Assembly: GCF_033898505.1 (NCBI RefSeq) | Contig: NZ_JAXAFK010000005.1 | Span: forward strand, 186,001 to 250,000 | Length of the DNA: 64,000 nt | From: Pectobacterium carotovorum | GTDB taxonomy: Bacteria; Pseudomonadota; Gammaproteobacteria; Enterobacterales; Enterobacteriaceae | Direction: 5' to 3' | Part shown: one piece after another, positions 19,416 through 28,097 of the stretch | Layout: every line of letters starts with the position of its first letter | Position numbering within the stretch: the stretch's first letter is position 1 | Notes under the pieces: generated by a model | Seen by the model: the letters and a program-made list of their open reading frames with translations, nothing else | What the model was told of the DNA's origin: nothing | The model's database searches: none | Program-made: the position numbers and the translations under genes

Positions 19416-20285
19416 TCAGAGCGGTGTGGTGTCCATACCGAACCATTTTTCGCTCAGTTTTCTGATTGTGCCGTCTTGTTTGGCTTGCTCAATCGCCTTG
19501 TCGAACATGGCTTTCAGCTCAGGATCGCTTTTACGCAGGCCAACGGAAGAGCCGCTGCCCAAAATGCCGCCGATGAACTGTGGTCCCGGCGTGACGATGT
19601 CGGCGTTGCCCGGTTTTTCCGAAATGCTTTTCAGATAAGGCGCAGAAGCGATAACCAGATCGACACGACCCGCTTTCAGATCCAGATCGTGTTCTTGCGT
19701 GGTTTTATATTCGCGTACTTTCATCACGCCTTTCATATATTTATCCAAAAAGGCGCTGGCGATAGAGGCGGACTGCACGCCAATGGTTTTGCCTTCCAGC
19801 AGCGGCTTCAGCTTCTCGACTTCTGCCAGCGCAGTGGCTTCGTCGGCTGGGTTAATAGAGAAGCGCTGACCCGCGTCTGGGAAATCTTTAGCGAGTTTGC
19901 TGGATTTCAGCACGGCGAAAGTCTGTCCTGCCTGCGTGTACGGCTGGCTGAAATCGATCACCTCACGGCGTTTTTCCGTGGCGGACATACCAGAAATGAT
20001 GGCGTCGAACTTACCAGCATTCAGAGCAGGAATGGTACTGGTGAACGGCTGAACCATGATCTCGCATTTCACCTGCATGTTGTTGCACAGCACTTTGTAC
20101 AGTTCGATCTCCATCCCATCCAGCGTGCCGTCTGGCTTGGTGAAGTTATACGGGTGGTAAGCGCCTTCGGTCGCGATGCGGACAGTCGTCCATTTTTTCT
20201 CTTCCGCTGAAGCGGTGAAGGAGGCGGCCAGCGTTCCTGCCATGCACAGCGAGCAGGCGAGCAGAGTGAGTTTTGATTTGATCAT
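19416..20285 (-). CDS. Polar amino-acid ABC transporter, periplasmic binding protein
   Basis: This 289-residue exported protein of the SBP_bac_3 type resembles HisJ/ArgT. The start is the ATG of MIKSKLTLLACSL, with AGGAG 9 bases upstream; an ATG 24 bp earlier lies before the ribosome site. The signal peptide ends near ASFTASAEE. Typical segments are RIATEGAYHPYNF (domain 1), GMEIELYK and DFSQPYTQAGQ. It lies between the ATPase gene and the M20 gene in one minus-strand operon, so the ligand is presumably an amino-acid-like compound. The exact ligand cannot be read from the sequence. Confidence 0.9.
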   Translation of the reverse strand: MIKSKLTLLACSLCMAGTLAASFTASAEEKKWTTVRIATEGAYHPYNFTKPDGTLDGMEIELYKVLCNNMQVKCEIMVQPFTSTIPALNAGKFDAIISGMSATEKRREVIDFSQPYTQAGQTFAVLKSSKLAKDFPDAGQRFSINPADEATALAEVEKLKPLLEGKTIGVQSASIASAFLDKYMKGVMKVREYKTTQEHDLDLKAGRVDLVIASAPYLKSISEKPGNADIVTPGPQFIGGILGSGSSVGLRKSDPELKAMFDKAIEQAKQDGTIRKLSEKWFGMDTTPL

Positions 20286-20381
20286 GATAATTTTCTCCTG
20301 GTATTTCATATAATTATGTTTTTCCCACTTTCATCACGCGGCAGAGAGATAAATCTGCGCATGAGGTTAGCGGGGCTGTGT

Positions 20382-21146
20382 TTACCAACTGGCAATAAAT
20401 TGCCGGAAGCGAGCCGACTGGCTGGCGGTGAAAACCTGCTCCGGCGTTCCCTGTTCTTCAATTTCCCCCTGATGGAGGAAGACGATGCGGTTTGAGACTT
20501 CGCGGGCAAAATCCATTTCATGGGTCACGACCAGCATGGTCATCCCTTCGTCCGCCAGCGTGCGCATGACGCGCAACACTTCGCCCACCAGCTCTGGGTC
20601 AAGCGCGGAAGTCGGTTCATCAAACAGCATCACTTTCGGTTCCATCGCGAGCGCGCGGGCAATCGCGGCGCGTTGCTGCTGGCCACCGGACAAATGTGCG
20701 GGATAGTAGTGGCGCTTGTCCGCCAGACCGACTTTCTCTAGCAGCTGTTCAGCGTGTTCCACGCACTCCGCCTGTGGGCGCTTTAAGACGTGTACGGGTG
20801 CTTCGATGATGTTTTCCAGCACGGTTTTGTGCGACCAAAGGTTAAAATTCTGGAAGACCATACCCAGCTGAGTACGAATTCTGTCGATCTGTTTGGGGTT
20901 CGACGGGCGGTTCTGCCCTTTACGGTTCGGCTTCATTTCAATCGCTTCCCCGCCGACGAGAATCTCGCCCTGATCGGGAAGCTCCAACAGATTGCTACAG
21001 CGCAGCAGCGTCGATTTGCCTGAACCGGACGATCCCAGAATTGAGATGACTTCCCCCTGATTGGCCTCAATGGAAATCCCTTTCAGGACGTCCAGAGAAC
21101 CGAAGCTTTTGTGAATGTTGCGCAGGCTAATGGCGGGTGTCGTCAT
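20382..21146 (-). CDS. Polar amino-acid ABC transporter, ATPase
   Basis: The 254-residue ATPase is of the HisP/GlnQ class. It has Walker [10 protein letters not shown] (residues ~38-46), Q-loop VFQNFNLW, signature [15 protein letters not shown], Walker [13 protein letters not shown] and the switch His in [11 protein letters not shown]. It overlaps the upstream permease gene by 4 bp (ATGA). It is about 96 bp from the binding-protein gene, which is next in the operon. Confidence 0.94.
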   Translation of the reverse strand: MTTPAISLRNIHKSFGSLDVLKGISIEANQGEVISILGSSGSGKSTLLRCSNLLELPDQGEILVGGEAIEMKPNRKGQNRPSNPKQIDRIRTQLGMVFQNFNLWSHKTVLENIIEAPVHVLKRPQAECVEHAEQLLEKVGLADKRHYYPAHLSGGQQQRAAIARALAMEPKVMLFDEPTSALDPELVGEVLRVMRTLADEGMTMLVVTHEMDFAREVSNRIVFLHQGEIEEQGTPEQVFTASQSARFRQFIASW

Positions 21147-21877
21147 TGCAGGTCTCCCAATTTCTTAATTTTTTTCGCTGCCGGCTGCGCACCCGGCGCA
21201 CGGAGATGAGGTGTAAGCGTAAATTCTGTCCACATCAGCAAACGTGTCAGAATAAGGTTAATAAACAGATAAATGGCACCGGCAACCAGGAATACTTCGA
21301 GCGCCCGGTAGGTTTCCGCGATGAGGCGTGCGGCGATGCCGGTGATTTCCATCAGCGTGATGATGGAAGCCAGCGAGGTCGATTTCACCATCGAGATCAG
21401 CTCGTTGCCGTAAGCGGGGAGCGCCTGACGGATCGCCAACGGGAAAACGATCCGCTTGAAGATCATGAAAGAGGGCATGCCGCAGGCGCGTGCTGATTCG
21501 ATCTGGCCGACGGGAACGGACTGCAATCCACCACGGATAATCTCGCAGGCATAGGCGCCGGTACACAAGCTGAGCGACAGCAGGGCGCACCAGTGGGGTT
21601 CCCGCAGGAACGGCCACAGCATGCTCTCGCGAATCCATTGAAATTGCCCCAGCCCGTAGTAAATCAGGAACAGCTGCACCAGCAGCGGCGTGCCGCGGAA
21701 AAACAGCACGTAGGTTCGTGAAATCGAGCGCAGCACGGCAAAGGATGATAGCTGCATCAATGCCAGCCCTAACGCCAGAAAGAAGCCCAGAAAAACGGAG
21801 CTGACCGCCAGTTGCAGGGTCAGCGGAATACCGGGAATAATCTCCAGAAACGTGTCGTACAGAAAAGGAAAATCCAT
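21143..21877 (-). CDS. Polar amino-acid ABC transporter, permease (HisM/ArtM-like)
   Basis: The 244-residue inner-membrane permease has about five hydrophobic segments. Its EAA-type loop, [21 protein letters not shown], is the coupling site for the ATPase. Its ATG overlaps the stop of the other permease gene (TGATG), so the two membrane subunits are probably co-translated as a heterodimer. Confidence 0.92.
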   Translation of the reverse strand: MDFPFLYDTFLEIIPGIPLTLQLAVSSVFLGFFLALGLALMQLSSFAVLRSISRTYVLFFRGTPLLVQLFLIYYGLGQFQWIRESMLWPFLREPHWCALLSLSLCTGAYACEIIRGGLQSVPVGQIESARACGMPSFMIFKRIVFPLAIRQALPAYGNELISMVKSTSLASIITLMEITGIAARLIAETYRALEVFLVAGAIYLFINLILTRLLMWTEFTLTPHLRAPGAQPAAKKIKKLGDLQ

Positions 21878-22593
21878 CAGCGTTTCACACCCCGGGAATA
21901 ATGAGACTCGGCGCGGCGCATAATCCAGCCGGAACCGATCGAAATAAGCAGATACAGCAGGGCGGCAGCCATGAAGAAATCAAACGGTTTGCCAGTAGAG
22001 CCAGCCCCGGTTTGTGACTGTGTCATCAGCTCCGCGACACCGGTAACGGAAACCAGCGCAGAGGTTTTCAGCACCAGTTGCCATACGTTGCCGAGTGCGG
22101 GGATGGCGTGGCGCAGCAGAAGCGGCACAATGATGCGGCGCAGGCGTAGCATCGTGGGCATGCCGCAGGCTTTGGCGGCTTCAATTTCCCCTTTGGAAAC
22201 GGCGTAGAACGCGCCGCGATAAACTTCCGTCTGCTGTGCGCCGGAGGAAATACCGACGGCGAAGACACCCGCGAGGAAGCCTGGGAAGCCCAGAAATTCG
22301 TTGCTGCCAAACAGTTTCGCCAGCAACGTTAACGCGGAGCTGCCGCCGAAATAAAGCAGGTAGATGATGAGCAGGTCCGGTATACCGCGGGTGATGGTGG
22401 TGTACCCATCGGCCAGATAGCGCACGGGGCGATTGCCGCAAATTTTGGACCAGGCGCCAATCGTGCCGATCGCTGCTCCCAGCAGGAAACCGCAGATCGC
22501 CAGTGCGAGCGTCATTCCTGCCCCAATCAGTAATAATTTTCCCCAGCCCTGTTCACCAAAACTGATGAGTTGCCAGAAGGTAACGTCTTCCAC
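21877..22593 (-). CDS. Polar amino-acid ABC transporter, permease (HisQ/ArtQ-like)
   Basis: First gene of the operon, 238 residues, with hydrophobic segments such as LLLIGAGMTLALAICGFLLG and the EAA loop EAAKACGMPTMLRLRRIIVP. The start was set at the GTG (22591-22593) because GGAG lies 6 bases upstream; the in-frame TTG at 22605 starts inside that ribosome site. A 487 bp upstream gap holds a -24/-12 promoter and an NtrC-like site, so nitrogen control is inferred for the whole operon. Confidence 0.9.
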   Translation of the reverse strand: MEDVTFWQLISFGEQGWGKLLLIGAGMTLALAICGFLLGAAIGTIGAWSKICGNRPVRYLADGYTTITRGIPDLLIIYLLYFGGSSALTLLAKLFGSNEFLGFPGFLAGVFAVGISSGAQQTEVYRGAFYAVSKGEIEAAKACGMPTMLRLRRIIVPLLLRHAIPALGNVWQLVLKTSALVSVTGVAELMTQSQTGAGSTGKPFDFFMAAALLYLLISIGSGWIMRRAESHYSRGVKR

Positions 22594-22829
22594 AAGTGAC
22601 TCCAAACTGCTTGCTTATTGTTCTGCTAAACAGAACTGTTTTTGTGATGAGAGGACTACATACTCCGTTCAGGAACGAGAGCAGAAATACGTCATGACGC
22701 GATGTATCACCCTTCGATATGTACTCATGCGATGAGGCACTAATTTCGATAAACCACGATGGCTTGACGATGAAATCGGTTCGATATGAACGACTCAGAG
22801 GTCGTGCCGCGAATCTATTAGAAAACTAA

Positions 22830-22844
22830 GCAATAGTCGGGCCA
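22830..22844 (-). promoter_or_regulatory. Sigma-54 (-24/-12) promoter of the ABC/M20 operon
   Basis: On the minus strand the sequence is TGGCCCGACTATTGC. The RpoN consensus as I know it is TGGCACG-N4-TTGC, so the GG and GC doublets are at the correct spacing and only one base of the conserved set differs. It lies 237 bp before the first permease start, in the correct orientation. Found by eye. Confidence 0.72.
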
Positions 22845-23010
22845 CGTTTTACGTAAACTATTATTGATTATTTATTCATATAGTCTGCTTATTAATGAGT
22901 TTTGTTTTAGTCAAAATAAGGCAGATATGGCCTGCGGTAAAGCATTAAAGTGACATTTTGTAAGGGAGTATGTTCAAAATAGTGCATTGTTATGCTATTT
23001 GATGGGGCGT

Positions 23011-23027
23011 TGCATTATGATGGTGCA
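23011..23027. promoter_or_regulatory. NtrC (GlnG)-like enhancer site
   Basis: TGCATTATGATGGTGCA is an imperfect dyad close to the strong NtrC sites known upstream of glnA (TGCAC...GGTGCA, 17 bp). It lies 167 bp upstream of the -24 element at 22830-22844, a normal enhancer distance. A further TGCATTGTTATGC stretch at 22983-22995 may be a weak second site. Confidence 0.65.
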
Positions 23028-23030
23028 TAA

Positions 23031-23056
23031 CCGCTATCCGGTAGAACGGATAGCGG
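23031..23056 (-). terminator. Hairpin 25 bp after cysG
   Basis: A perfect 10 bp stem, CCGCTATCCG / CGGATAGCGG, has a 6-base loop. It follows the cysG stop on the minus strand but lacks a T tract, so it may be a weak terminator or a 3'-end stabiliser. It also separates nirBD-cysG transcription from the NtrC-like site next to it. Confidence 0.5.
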
Positions 23057-23080
23057 GTAAGCAGAGAGGTAGGGAGAGGA

Positions 23081-24460
23081 TTATGCTGTCTGGTCAGAGA
23101 ACCAGCTCAATTTTTCCCGTAGTCCGACGACGTTGCCGATGATGATCAAACTTGGGCTGCTGGCCTGTTGTGCTAATTCGCTCAGTTGGGAGAGTTGTCC
23201 AGTCAGAACGCGCTGTTTGGTTGAGGTGCCGTTTTCGATAATCGCGACGGGCACGGTTTCCGGTAGCTGCTGTTCGATCAGCTTGCTTTGAATGTACTCG
23301 GCCTGCTGAAGTCCCATATAAAACACCAGCGTCTGTTTCTCCGCTGCGAGACTGGACCAGTCGAGATCGGTGTCGTGCTTAACATGTCCGGTAATCAGTC
23401 TGACGCCCTGCGAGCGATCGCGATGAGTGAGCGGGATACCGCTGTAGGCTGAACAGCCCGACGCGGCGGTAATACCGGGCACGACAGAGAACGGCACGCC
23501 CGCCTGTTGCAGATGCTCCAGTTCTTCGGCTCCGCGACCGAAGATAAAGGGGTCACCGCCTTTCAGCCGGACGACGCGATGGCCAGCCCGCGCCTTTTCT
23601 TCCAACAGCTGATTGATTTGTTCCTGAGGAACGCTGTGATAGCCAGATGATTTACCGACGAAGATGCGCTCGGCGTCGCGGCGTGACAGGTTGAGAATCT
23701 CTTTCGAGACCAGCCGATCGTAAACGACGATGTCGGCCTGTTGTAAATGCTGTAGGCCTTTCAACGTCAGTAATCCCGCGTCGCCCGGCCCTGCGCCGAC
23801 CAGTGTTACTTCACCTCGATCGTCCAGCGGGGCGGAGAAGAGCAGTTCCGTCAGCTGTTGAACGCTTTGGCTATTTTCATTGGCCAGCGCCTGCGCCAGC
23901 CGATCGTGGACGAAGAGTTTTTCCCAGAAGCGACGACGTGCGCTCATATTGCGAAATCGGCTTTTCACCCGGCTGCGCAGTTCGCCTGCGAATGTTGCCA
24001 GTTTACCGAGATTTTGCGGCAGAATACTTTCCAGCTTTTCCCGCAGTAGTCGTGCCAATACCGGTGCGGCACCGCCAGAAGATACGGCGACCATGAGCGG
24101 TGAACGGTCAATAATCGACGGCATAATGAAGCTGGCGCGCTCTGGCGAATCGACGACATTGCAGAAAATCCGGCGCTCGCTGGCGCTGGCATAGACGTGG
24201 TTGTTGACGTCCTGATCGTCAGTGGCGGCAATCACCAGCCACACGTCGTCCAGTAACGTCGGATCGAAAGTGCCGTGTACCAGCGTTAATTGCGCGTCCT
24301 GCTCCCAGGCCCGAAATTGATCGTTAAAATCGAGCGCGTTGACGGTAATGATTGCTCCAGCGTCCAACAATAGCCGGGCTTTGCGCTCGGCGATTTCACC
24401 CCCTCCCACCAATAGACAAGGTTTATCGTGTAGCTGACAGAATATTGGCAGGTAATCCAT
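23081..24460 (-). CDS. cysG: Siroheme synthase (trifunctional CysG)
   Basis: CysG makes siroheme from uroporphyrinogen III: methylation, NAD-dependent dehydrogenation and iron insertion. The 459-residue protein has an N-terminal precorrin-2 dehydrogenase/ferrochelatase half, with [20 protein letters not shown] (about residues 14-33), and a C-terminal SAM-dependent uroporphyrinogen methyltransferase half starting at [18 protein letters not shown] (about residue 217). The start is the ATG of [10 protein letters not shown], behind AAGAGG; an upstream frame to 24568 runs into nirD. Siroheme is the cofactor of NirB, which explains the linkage. Confidence 0.95.
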   Translation of the reverse strand: MDYLPIFCQLHDKPCLLVGGGEIAERKARLLLDAGAIITVNALDFNDQFRAWEQDAQLTLVHGTFDPTLLDDVWLVIAATDDQDVNNHVYASASERRIFCNVVDSPERASFIMPSIIDRSPLMVAVSSGGAAPVLARLLREKLESILPQNLGKLATFAGELRSRVKSRFRNMSARRRFWEKLFVHDRLAQALANENSQSVQQLTELLFSAPLDDRGEVTLVGAGPGDAGLLTLKGLQHLQQADIVVYDRLVSKEILNLSRRDAERIFVGKSSGYHSVPQEQINQLLEEKARAGHRVVRLKGGDPFIFGRGAEELEHLQQAGVPFSVVPGITAASGCSAYSGIPLTHRDRSQGVRLITGHVKHDTDLDWSSLAAEKQTLVFYMGLQQAEYIQSKLIEQQLPETVPVAIIENGTSTKQRVLTGQLSQLSELAQQASSPSLIIIGNVVGLREKLSWFSDQTA

Positions 24461-24542
24461 GTAACGCCTCTTAAAGCACTCAGATTTTCTTGAAAAATCA
24501 AATGGGGTTGTGCCCTGCGGCCACAGGGCATCGACCATTTCA

Positions 24543-24911
24543 TTAAGGTAATGGTTGGCTATTATCAACCGCTATGCCATGGTCTGCGATGGATATTTGC
24601 ACATTACCGTTGATTACCTGAGCATCGTACGCTGCAACAGAATAGGCTCCATCCTCCAGACAGAAGCCATCATAAAGGCGAAAATGTTGTTTTTTCAATG
24701 GGCTTGCCACCCAAAGCTCCTCATGATGTTCGGCCAGTATGCCACGGCTTAATACGCTAGCCTGCGCGAACGGATCGATATTGCTGATGGCGTAAACCTG
24801 CTCGTCGTTACGAGGCCGGAACACGGCGACCTGTTGCTGTTCGACGAGTGCACAAACGCCGGTGCCGGGCAGAATGTCGTCTAACTTACATACCGTAGTC
24901 CACTGGCTCAT
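24543..24911 (-). CDS. nirD: NADH-dependent nitrite reductase small subunit
   Basis: The 122-residue Rieske-like subunit of cytosolic nitrite reductase begins [22 protein letters not shown] and has the fold of Rieske domains without the usual CxH...CxxH ligands, as in known NirD. It is slightly longer than the E. coli protein (108 residues). Its ATG overlaps the nirB stop by 4 bp. E. coli has nirC after it; here cysG follows directly after 82 bp. Confidence 0.94.
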   Translation of the reverse strand: MSQWTTVCKLDDILPGTGVCALVEQQQVAVFRPRNDEQVYAISNIDPFAQASVLSRGILAEHHEELWVASPLKKQHFRLYDGFCLEDGAYSVAAYDAQVINGNVQISIADHGIAVDNSQPLP

Positions 24912-27460
24912 GCGCTTTCCTCCTCTAATTCAATCTGTTTCACCGGAATACGCTCGGCAGGGCGCGCCGGACGGTGTTGTTGACGTTCACCCACCATTTG
25001 CACATTCGGGTCACGTTCCGGGCTGTTAATGAAGTGGGAAAAGCGTTTCTGTGCTTCCGGATCTTCCAGTGTCGCCTGCCATTCGCAGAGGTAACCTTTG
25101 CGCAGCCGTGCGATATCGGCTTCAAGCTGATCGTTAATGCCCAGTTTGTCTTTCACAATCACGTTACGCAGATAGTCGATGCCGCCTTCAAGGTTATCCA
25201 GCCAGACGGACGTACGCTGGAGCTTATCGGCCGTGCGGATATAGAACATCATGAAGCGGTCCAGATAGCAGATGACCGTTTCGCGGTCTAAGTCGGCTGC
25301 CAGCAGGTCGGCGTGGCGCGGCTTCATCCCGCCGTTGCCGCATACATAGAGATTCCAGCCTTTTTCGGTGGCGATAATCCCCACGTCTTTACCCTGTGCT
25401 TCTGCACATTCCCGCGTACAGCCGGAGACGCCAAATTTCATTTTGTGCGGCGTGCGGATGCCTTTGTAGCGGTTTTCCAGCTCGACGCCAAAGCCCACGC
25501 TGTCGCCGACGCCAAAGCGGCACCAGGTGCTGCCGACGCAGGTTTTTGCCATACGCAGCGCCTTGGCGTAAGCGTGGCCGGTTTCAAATCCGGCTTCGAT
25601 GAGTTGAGCCCATACGTCCGGCAGATCGTCTTTCTGCACGCCAAATAGCGCCATGCGCTGGGAACCGGTCATTTTGGTGTACAGGTTATATTGCTTCGCG
25701 ATGCGACCGATGGCGATCAGACCATCCGGCGTGATTTCCCCACCTGCGGAGCGTGGGATCACGGAGTACGTGCCGTCTTTCTGGATGTTGCCGAGGAAGT
25801 TATCGTTGGAATCCTGCAACGGCGTGTGCTGTGGTTTGAGCACGTACTCGTTCCAGCAGGAAGCCAGCAGCGAGGCCACGGTCGGTTTACAGACCTCGCA
25901 GCCGTAGCCTGAACCGTGTTTCTCCAGCAGTTGATCGAACGTTTTGATTTTCTCGATTTGGATCAGGTGGTACAGCTCCTGGCGTGAATAGGCGAAGTGT
26001 TCGCACAGGTGATTATTGACTTCAATCCCCTGTTTGCTGAGTTCAGCGTTCAACACCTGTGTGAGCAGCGGGATACAGCCGCCGCAGCCGGTGCCGGCTT
26101 TGGTGGTTTCCTTAAGCGCCGCGACAGTATGACAGCCGCCGTTAATCGCTTTGATGATATCGCCTTTGGAGACGTCGAAGCAGGAGCAGATTTGGGCGCT
26201 TTCCGGCAGAGCATCGACACCCAGCGTCGGTTTTGCACTGCCAGCGGATGCAGGAAGAATCAGCGCTTCGGGGGAGTCCGGCAGCGGGATTTTGTTCAGC
26301 ATGAATTGCAGCAGGTTGCCATAATCCCGCGTGTCGCCGACCAGTACGGCACCGAGCAGCGTTTTATTGTCGGCGCTGACGATCAAACGTTTATAGGTTT
26401 CTTTGTTTTCATCCAGCCACATGTAGCTGCGGGAGCCCGGCGTATGGCCGTGTGCATCGCCAATCCCGCCGACATCGACGCCCATCAGCTTCAGCTTGGC
26501 GCTCATATCGGCACCCTGGAATCGGTTTTCATGCCCTAACAGGTGGTCGACGGCAACCTGCGCCATCTTGTAGCCGGGCGCGACCAGACCGAATGGTCTA
26601 CCCTGCCAGGCGGCACATTCGCCAATGGCGTAGACATCTGGATCGGAAGTCTGGCACCAGTCGTTAATCGCGATACCGCCGCGTGGGCCAATTTCCAGCG
26701 CACACTGGCGCGCCAGTTTGTCCTGCGCGCGGATGCCGGTAGAGAACACGATAAAGTCGACTTCCAGCGTACTGCCATCGGCAAACACCATTGTCTTGCG
26801 GCTTTCCAGACCAGAATGCTGGATGGCCTGCGTATTCTTGCTGGTATGCACGCGCACACCCATGTTTTCAATCTTGCGCTGCAGCAGGGTGCCACCCTGC
26901 GCATCCAGCTGTTCGGCCATGAGCACGGGCGCGAACTCAATGACGTGCGTTTCCACGCCGAGGTGTTTCAGTGCGCCTGCCGCTTCCAGACCCAACAGAC
27001 CCCCGCCGATCACCGCGCCGCGTTTGCTACGGCGAGCGCAGTTTTCGATGGCGTTCAGATCTTCAATGGTGCGGTAGACGAAACAGTCTTGCCCGTTTGA
27101 GCCTTTAATGGCAGGAATCCAGGGGTAGGAGCCGGTTGCCATGATGAGCTTGTCGTAATACACGGTACGACCGGAATTGGAGTGAATAGCTTTTTCACTG
27201 CGGTTGATGGTGATAGCGCGTTCACCGAGCAGGACTTTAACGCCATTTTTTTCGTAATAGCCTTCGCGTACTAAGGAAAGCTCTTCTACCGTGTGGTGCG
27301 CGAAGTAAGAAGAGAGGTGGACACGATCGTAGGCGACGCGGGGTTCTTCACAAAAAACGGTAATTTCGTAGGTGGACGTCGGGGCCTTATCCAGCAACTC
27401 TTCGATAAAACGGTGGCCGACCATCCCGTTACCGATAACAGCGAGTCTGACTTTGTTCAT
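24908..27460 (-). CDS. nirB: NADH-dependent nitrite reductase large subunit
   Basis: NirB reduces nitrite to ammonia in the cytosol using NADH. The 850-residue protein has an FAD/NADH half (AVIGNGMVGHRFIEELL at the N-terminus; second Rossmann segment GAVIGGGLLGLEAAGAL), a BFD-like [2Fe-2S] part (CSCFDVSKGDI ... GCGGCIP, about residues 430-480), and a ferredoxin/siroheme half with the 4Fe-4S-siroheme cysteines in STWCRFGVGDS and SGCTRECAEAQGKD ... VCGNGG. It heads nirB-nirD-cysG and has a strong anaerobic/nitrate-type promoter upstream. Confidence 0.96.
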   Translation of the reverse strand: MNKVRLAVIGNGMVGHRFIEELLDKAPTSTYEITVFCEEPRVAYDRVHLSSYFAHHTVEELSLVREGYYEKNGVKVLLGERAITINRSEKAIHSNSGRTVYYDKLIMATGSYPWIPAIKGSNGQDCFVYRTIEDLNAIENCARRSKRGAVIGGGLLGLEAAGALKHLGVETHVIEFAPVLMAEQLDAQGGTLLQRKIENMGVRVHTSKNTQAIQHSGLESRKTMVFADGSTLEVDFIVFSTGIRAQDKLARQCALEIGPRGGIAINDWCQTSDPDVYAIGECAAWQGRPFGLVAPGYKMAQVAVDHLLGHENRFQGADMSAKLKLMGVDVGGIGDAHGHTPGSRSYMWLDENKETYKRLIVSADNKTLLGAVLVGDTRDYGNLLQFMLNKIPLPDSPEALILPASAGSAKPTLGVDALPESAQICSCFDVSKGDIIKAINGGCHTVAALKETTKAGTGCGGCIPLLTQVLNAELSKQGIEVNNHLCEHFAYSRQELYHLIQIEKIKTFDQLLEKHGSGYGCEVCKPTVASLLASCWNEYVLKPQHTPLQDSNDNFLGNIQKDGTYSVIPRSAGGEITPDGLIAIGRIAKQYNLYTKMTGSQRMALFGVQKDDLPDVWAQLIEAGFETGHAYAKALRMAKTCVGSTWCRFGVGDSVGFGVELENRYKGIRTPHKMKFGVSGCTRECAEAQGKDVGIIATEKGWNLYVCGNGGMKPRHADLLAADLDRETVICYLDRFMMFYIRTADKLQRTSVWLDNLEGGIDYLRNVIVKDKLGINDQLEADIARLRKGYLCEWQATLEDPEAQKRFSHFINSPERDPNVQMVGERQQHRPARPAERIPVKQIELEEESA

Positions 27461-27517
27461 TTTTGCCTCAAAATTGCTTCTTCTGAGGTTACCTTATCGC
27501 TCCACAGAGGACGCTTA

Positions 27518-27531
27518 TTGATGTACATCAA
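27518..27531 (-). promoter_or_regulatory. FNR site of the nirB promoter
   Basis: TTGATGTACATCAA is a perfect match to the FNR consensus TTGAT-N4-ATCAA. Its centre would be at about -41.5 if transcription begins near 27483. A -10-like GATAAGGT is seen on the minus strand at about 27492-27499. This matches class II FNR activation of nirB under anaerobiosis. Confidence 0.85.
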
Positions 27532-27544
27532 ATAGTCTTTTATA

Positions 27545-27560
27545 TACTACTTTATGAGTA
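27545..27560 (-). promoter_or_regulatory. NarL/NarP 7-2-7 site of the nirB promoter
   Basis: TACTACTTTATGAGTA reads as two inverted heptamers separated by 2 bp, fitting TACYNMT-N2-AKNRGTA. Its centre is exactly 28 bp from the FNR centre, the same spacing as in E. coli nirB (-69.5 versus -41.5). Nitrate/nitrite induction through NarL or NarP is inferred. Confidence 0.8.
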
Positions 27561-27805
27561 TCCTTATGATTTTACTTATTTTTTATTAAGCCTTGGTTTT
27601 TGTTGGGGTTTTAGTGACTGGCAAAAATGAGACCTATAGCACGCTTTTGGTCAGAAGCCGACTGATTAGCGGCCAATCCGGTATCAGAGTAATCGTCCCC
27701 CTCGTCAATCATTCGCGTGTCTGAGCGCTTAAAAATAAAACTAAGGGATTATCCATTTGTTTAATAAGGATATGAAATTTTCTGGTGATAATGCTCACAG
27801 CTTTA

Positions 27806-27819
27806 TGTGCGATTGCACA
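27806..27819. promoter_or_regulatory. Palindrome TGTGC-N4-GCACA upstream of the enolase-family gene
   Basis: TGTGCGATTGCACA has perfect 5 bp arms with a 4 bp centre. The centre is too short for a standard CRP site (N6). It lies about 280 bp before the GTG of the enolase-family gene and could be an operator for a regulator encoded elsewhere. No regulator gene is adjacent. Confidence 0.35.
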
Positions 27820-28097
27820 ATTATCGGCGACATAATTTCGTCATATGGAAGAAATTGCCTAATGACTAACGGCGTAACAACCTTAATAATTGAAAATAAA
27901 ACACCATTTTTTTTTAATTAGCACGCTATTTCTATTCTGTGACGTTGATCGACTTATAAGGTCGTACCAGAGAGAGATAGGCGCTTTTTATCTACCCGTC
28001 CCGACACAGTTAGTAGAGTTATTCTTTAATTATTTATATGGCTTACATTCGCAAATCTTGTACATGAGTTGTGTTAAACATCAAGGCAGGTAACAAC

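Larger units (their letters stand above)
22594..23080. other. Control region between the ABC/M20 operon and cysG
   Basis: This 487 bp AT-rich gap contains no gene. It holds a sigma-54 type promoter (22830-22844, minus), an NtrC-like site (23011-23027) and a hairpin after cysG (23031-23056). Each is listed separately. The leader from the predicted start near 22818 to the first GTG would be about 225 nt; I saw no riboswitch in it. Confidence 0.7.
27461..28097. other. Divergent control region nirB / enolase-family operon
   Basis: This 637 bp gap has the nirB promoter at its left end (FNR and NarL sites) and the promoter of the rightward ABC operon in the remainder. A palindrome at 27806-27819 may be an operator. 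A frame at 27890-28093 has no ribosome site or family match and is not taken as a gene. Confidence 0.5.

Noticed and set aside
19281..20210. 309-codon plus-strand frame
   Set aside because: It lies opposite the binding-protein gene and part of the M20 gene, with His/Phe/Arg-rich composition typical of antisense frames and no family match.
27806..27819. CRP site reading of TGTGCGATTGCACA
   Set aside because: The half-sites are only 4 bp apart instead of 6 and lack the TGTGA core; kept only as an unassigned palindrome.
27890..28093. 67-codon frame MKIKHHFFLISTLFLFC...
   Set aside because: Looks like a possible small membrane peptide, but there is no ribosome site, no conservation evidence, and it lies in the promoter region of the enolase-family operon.
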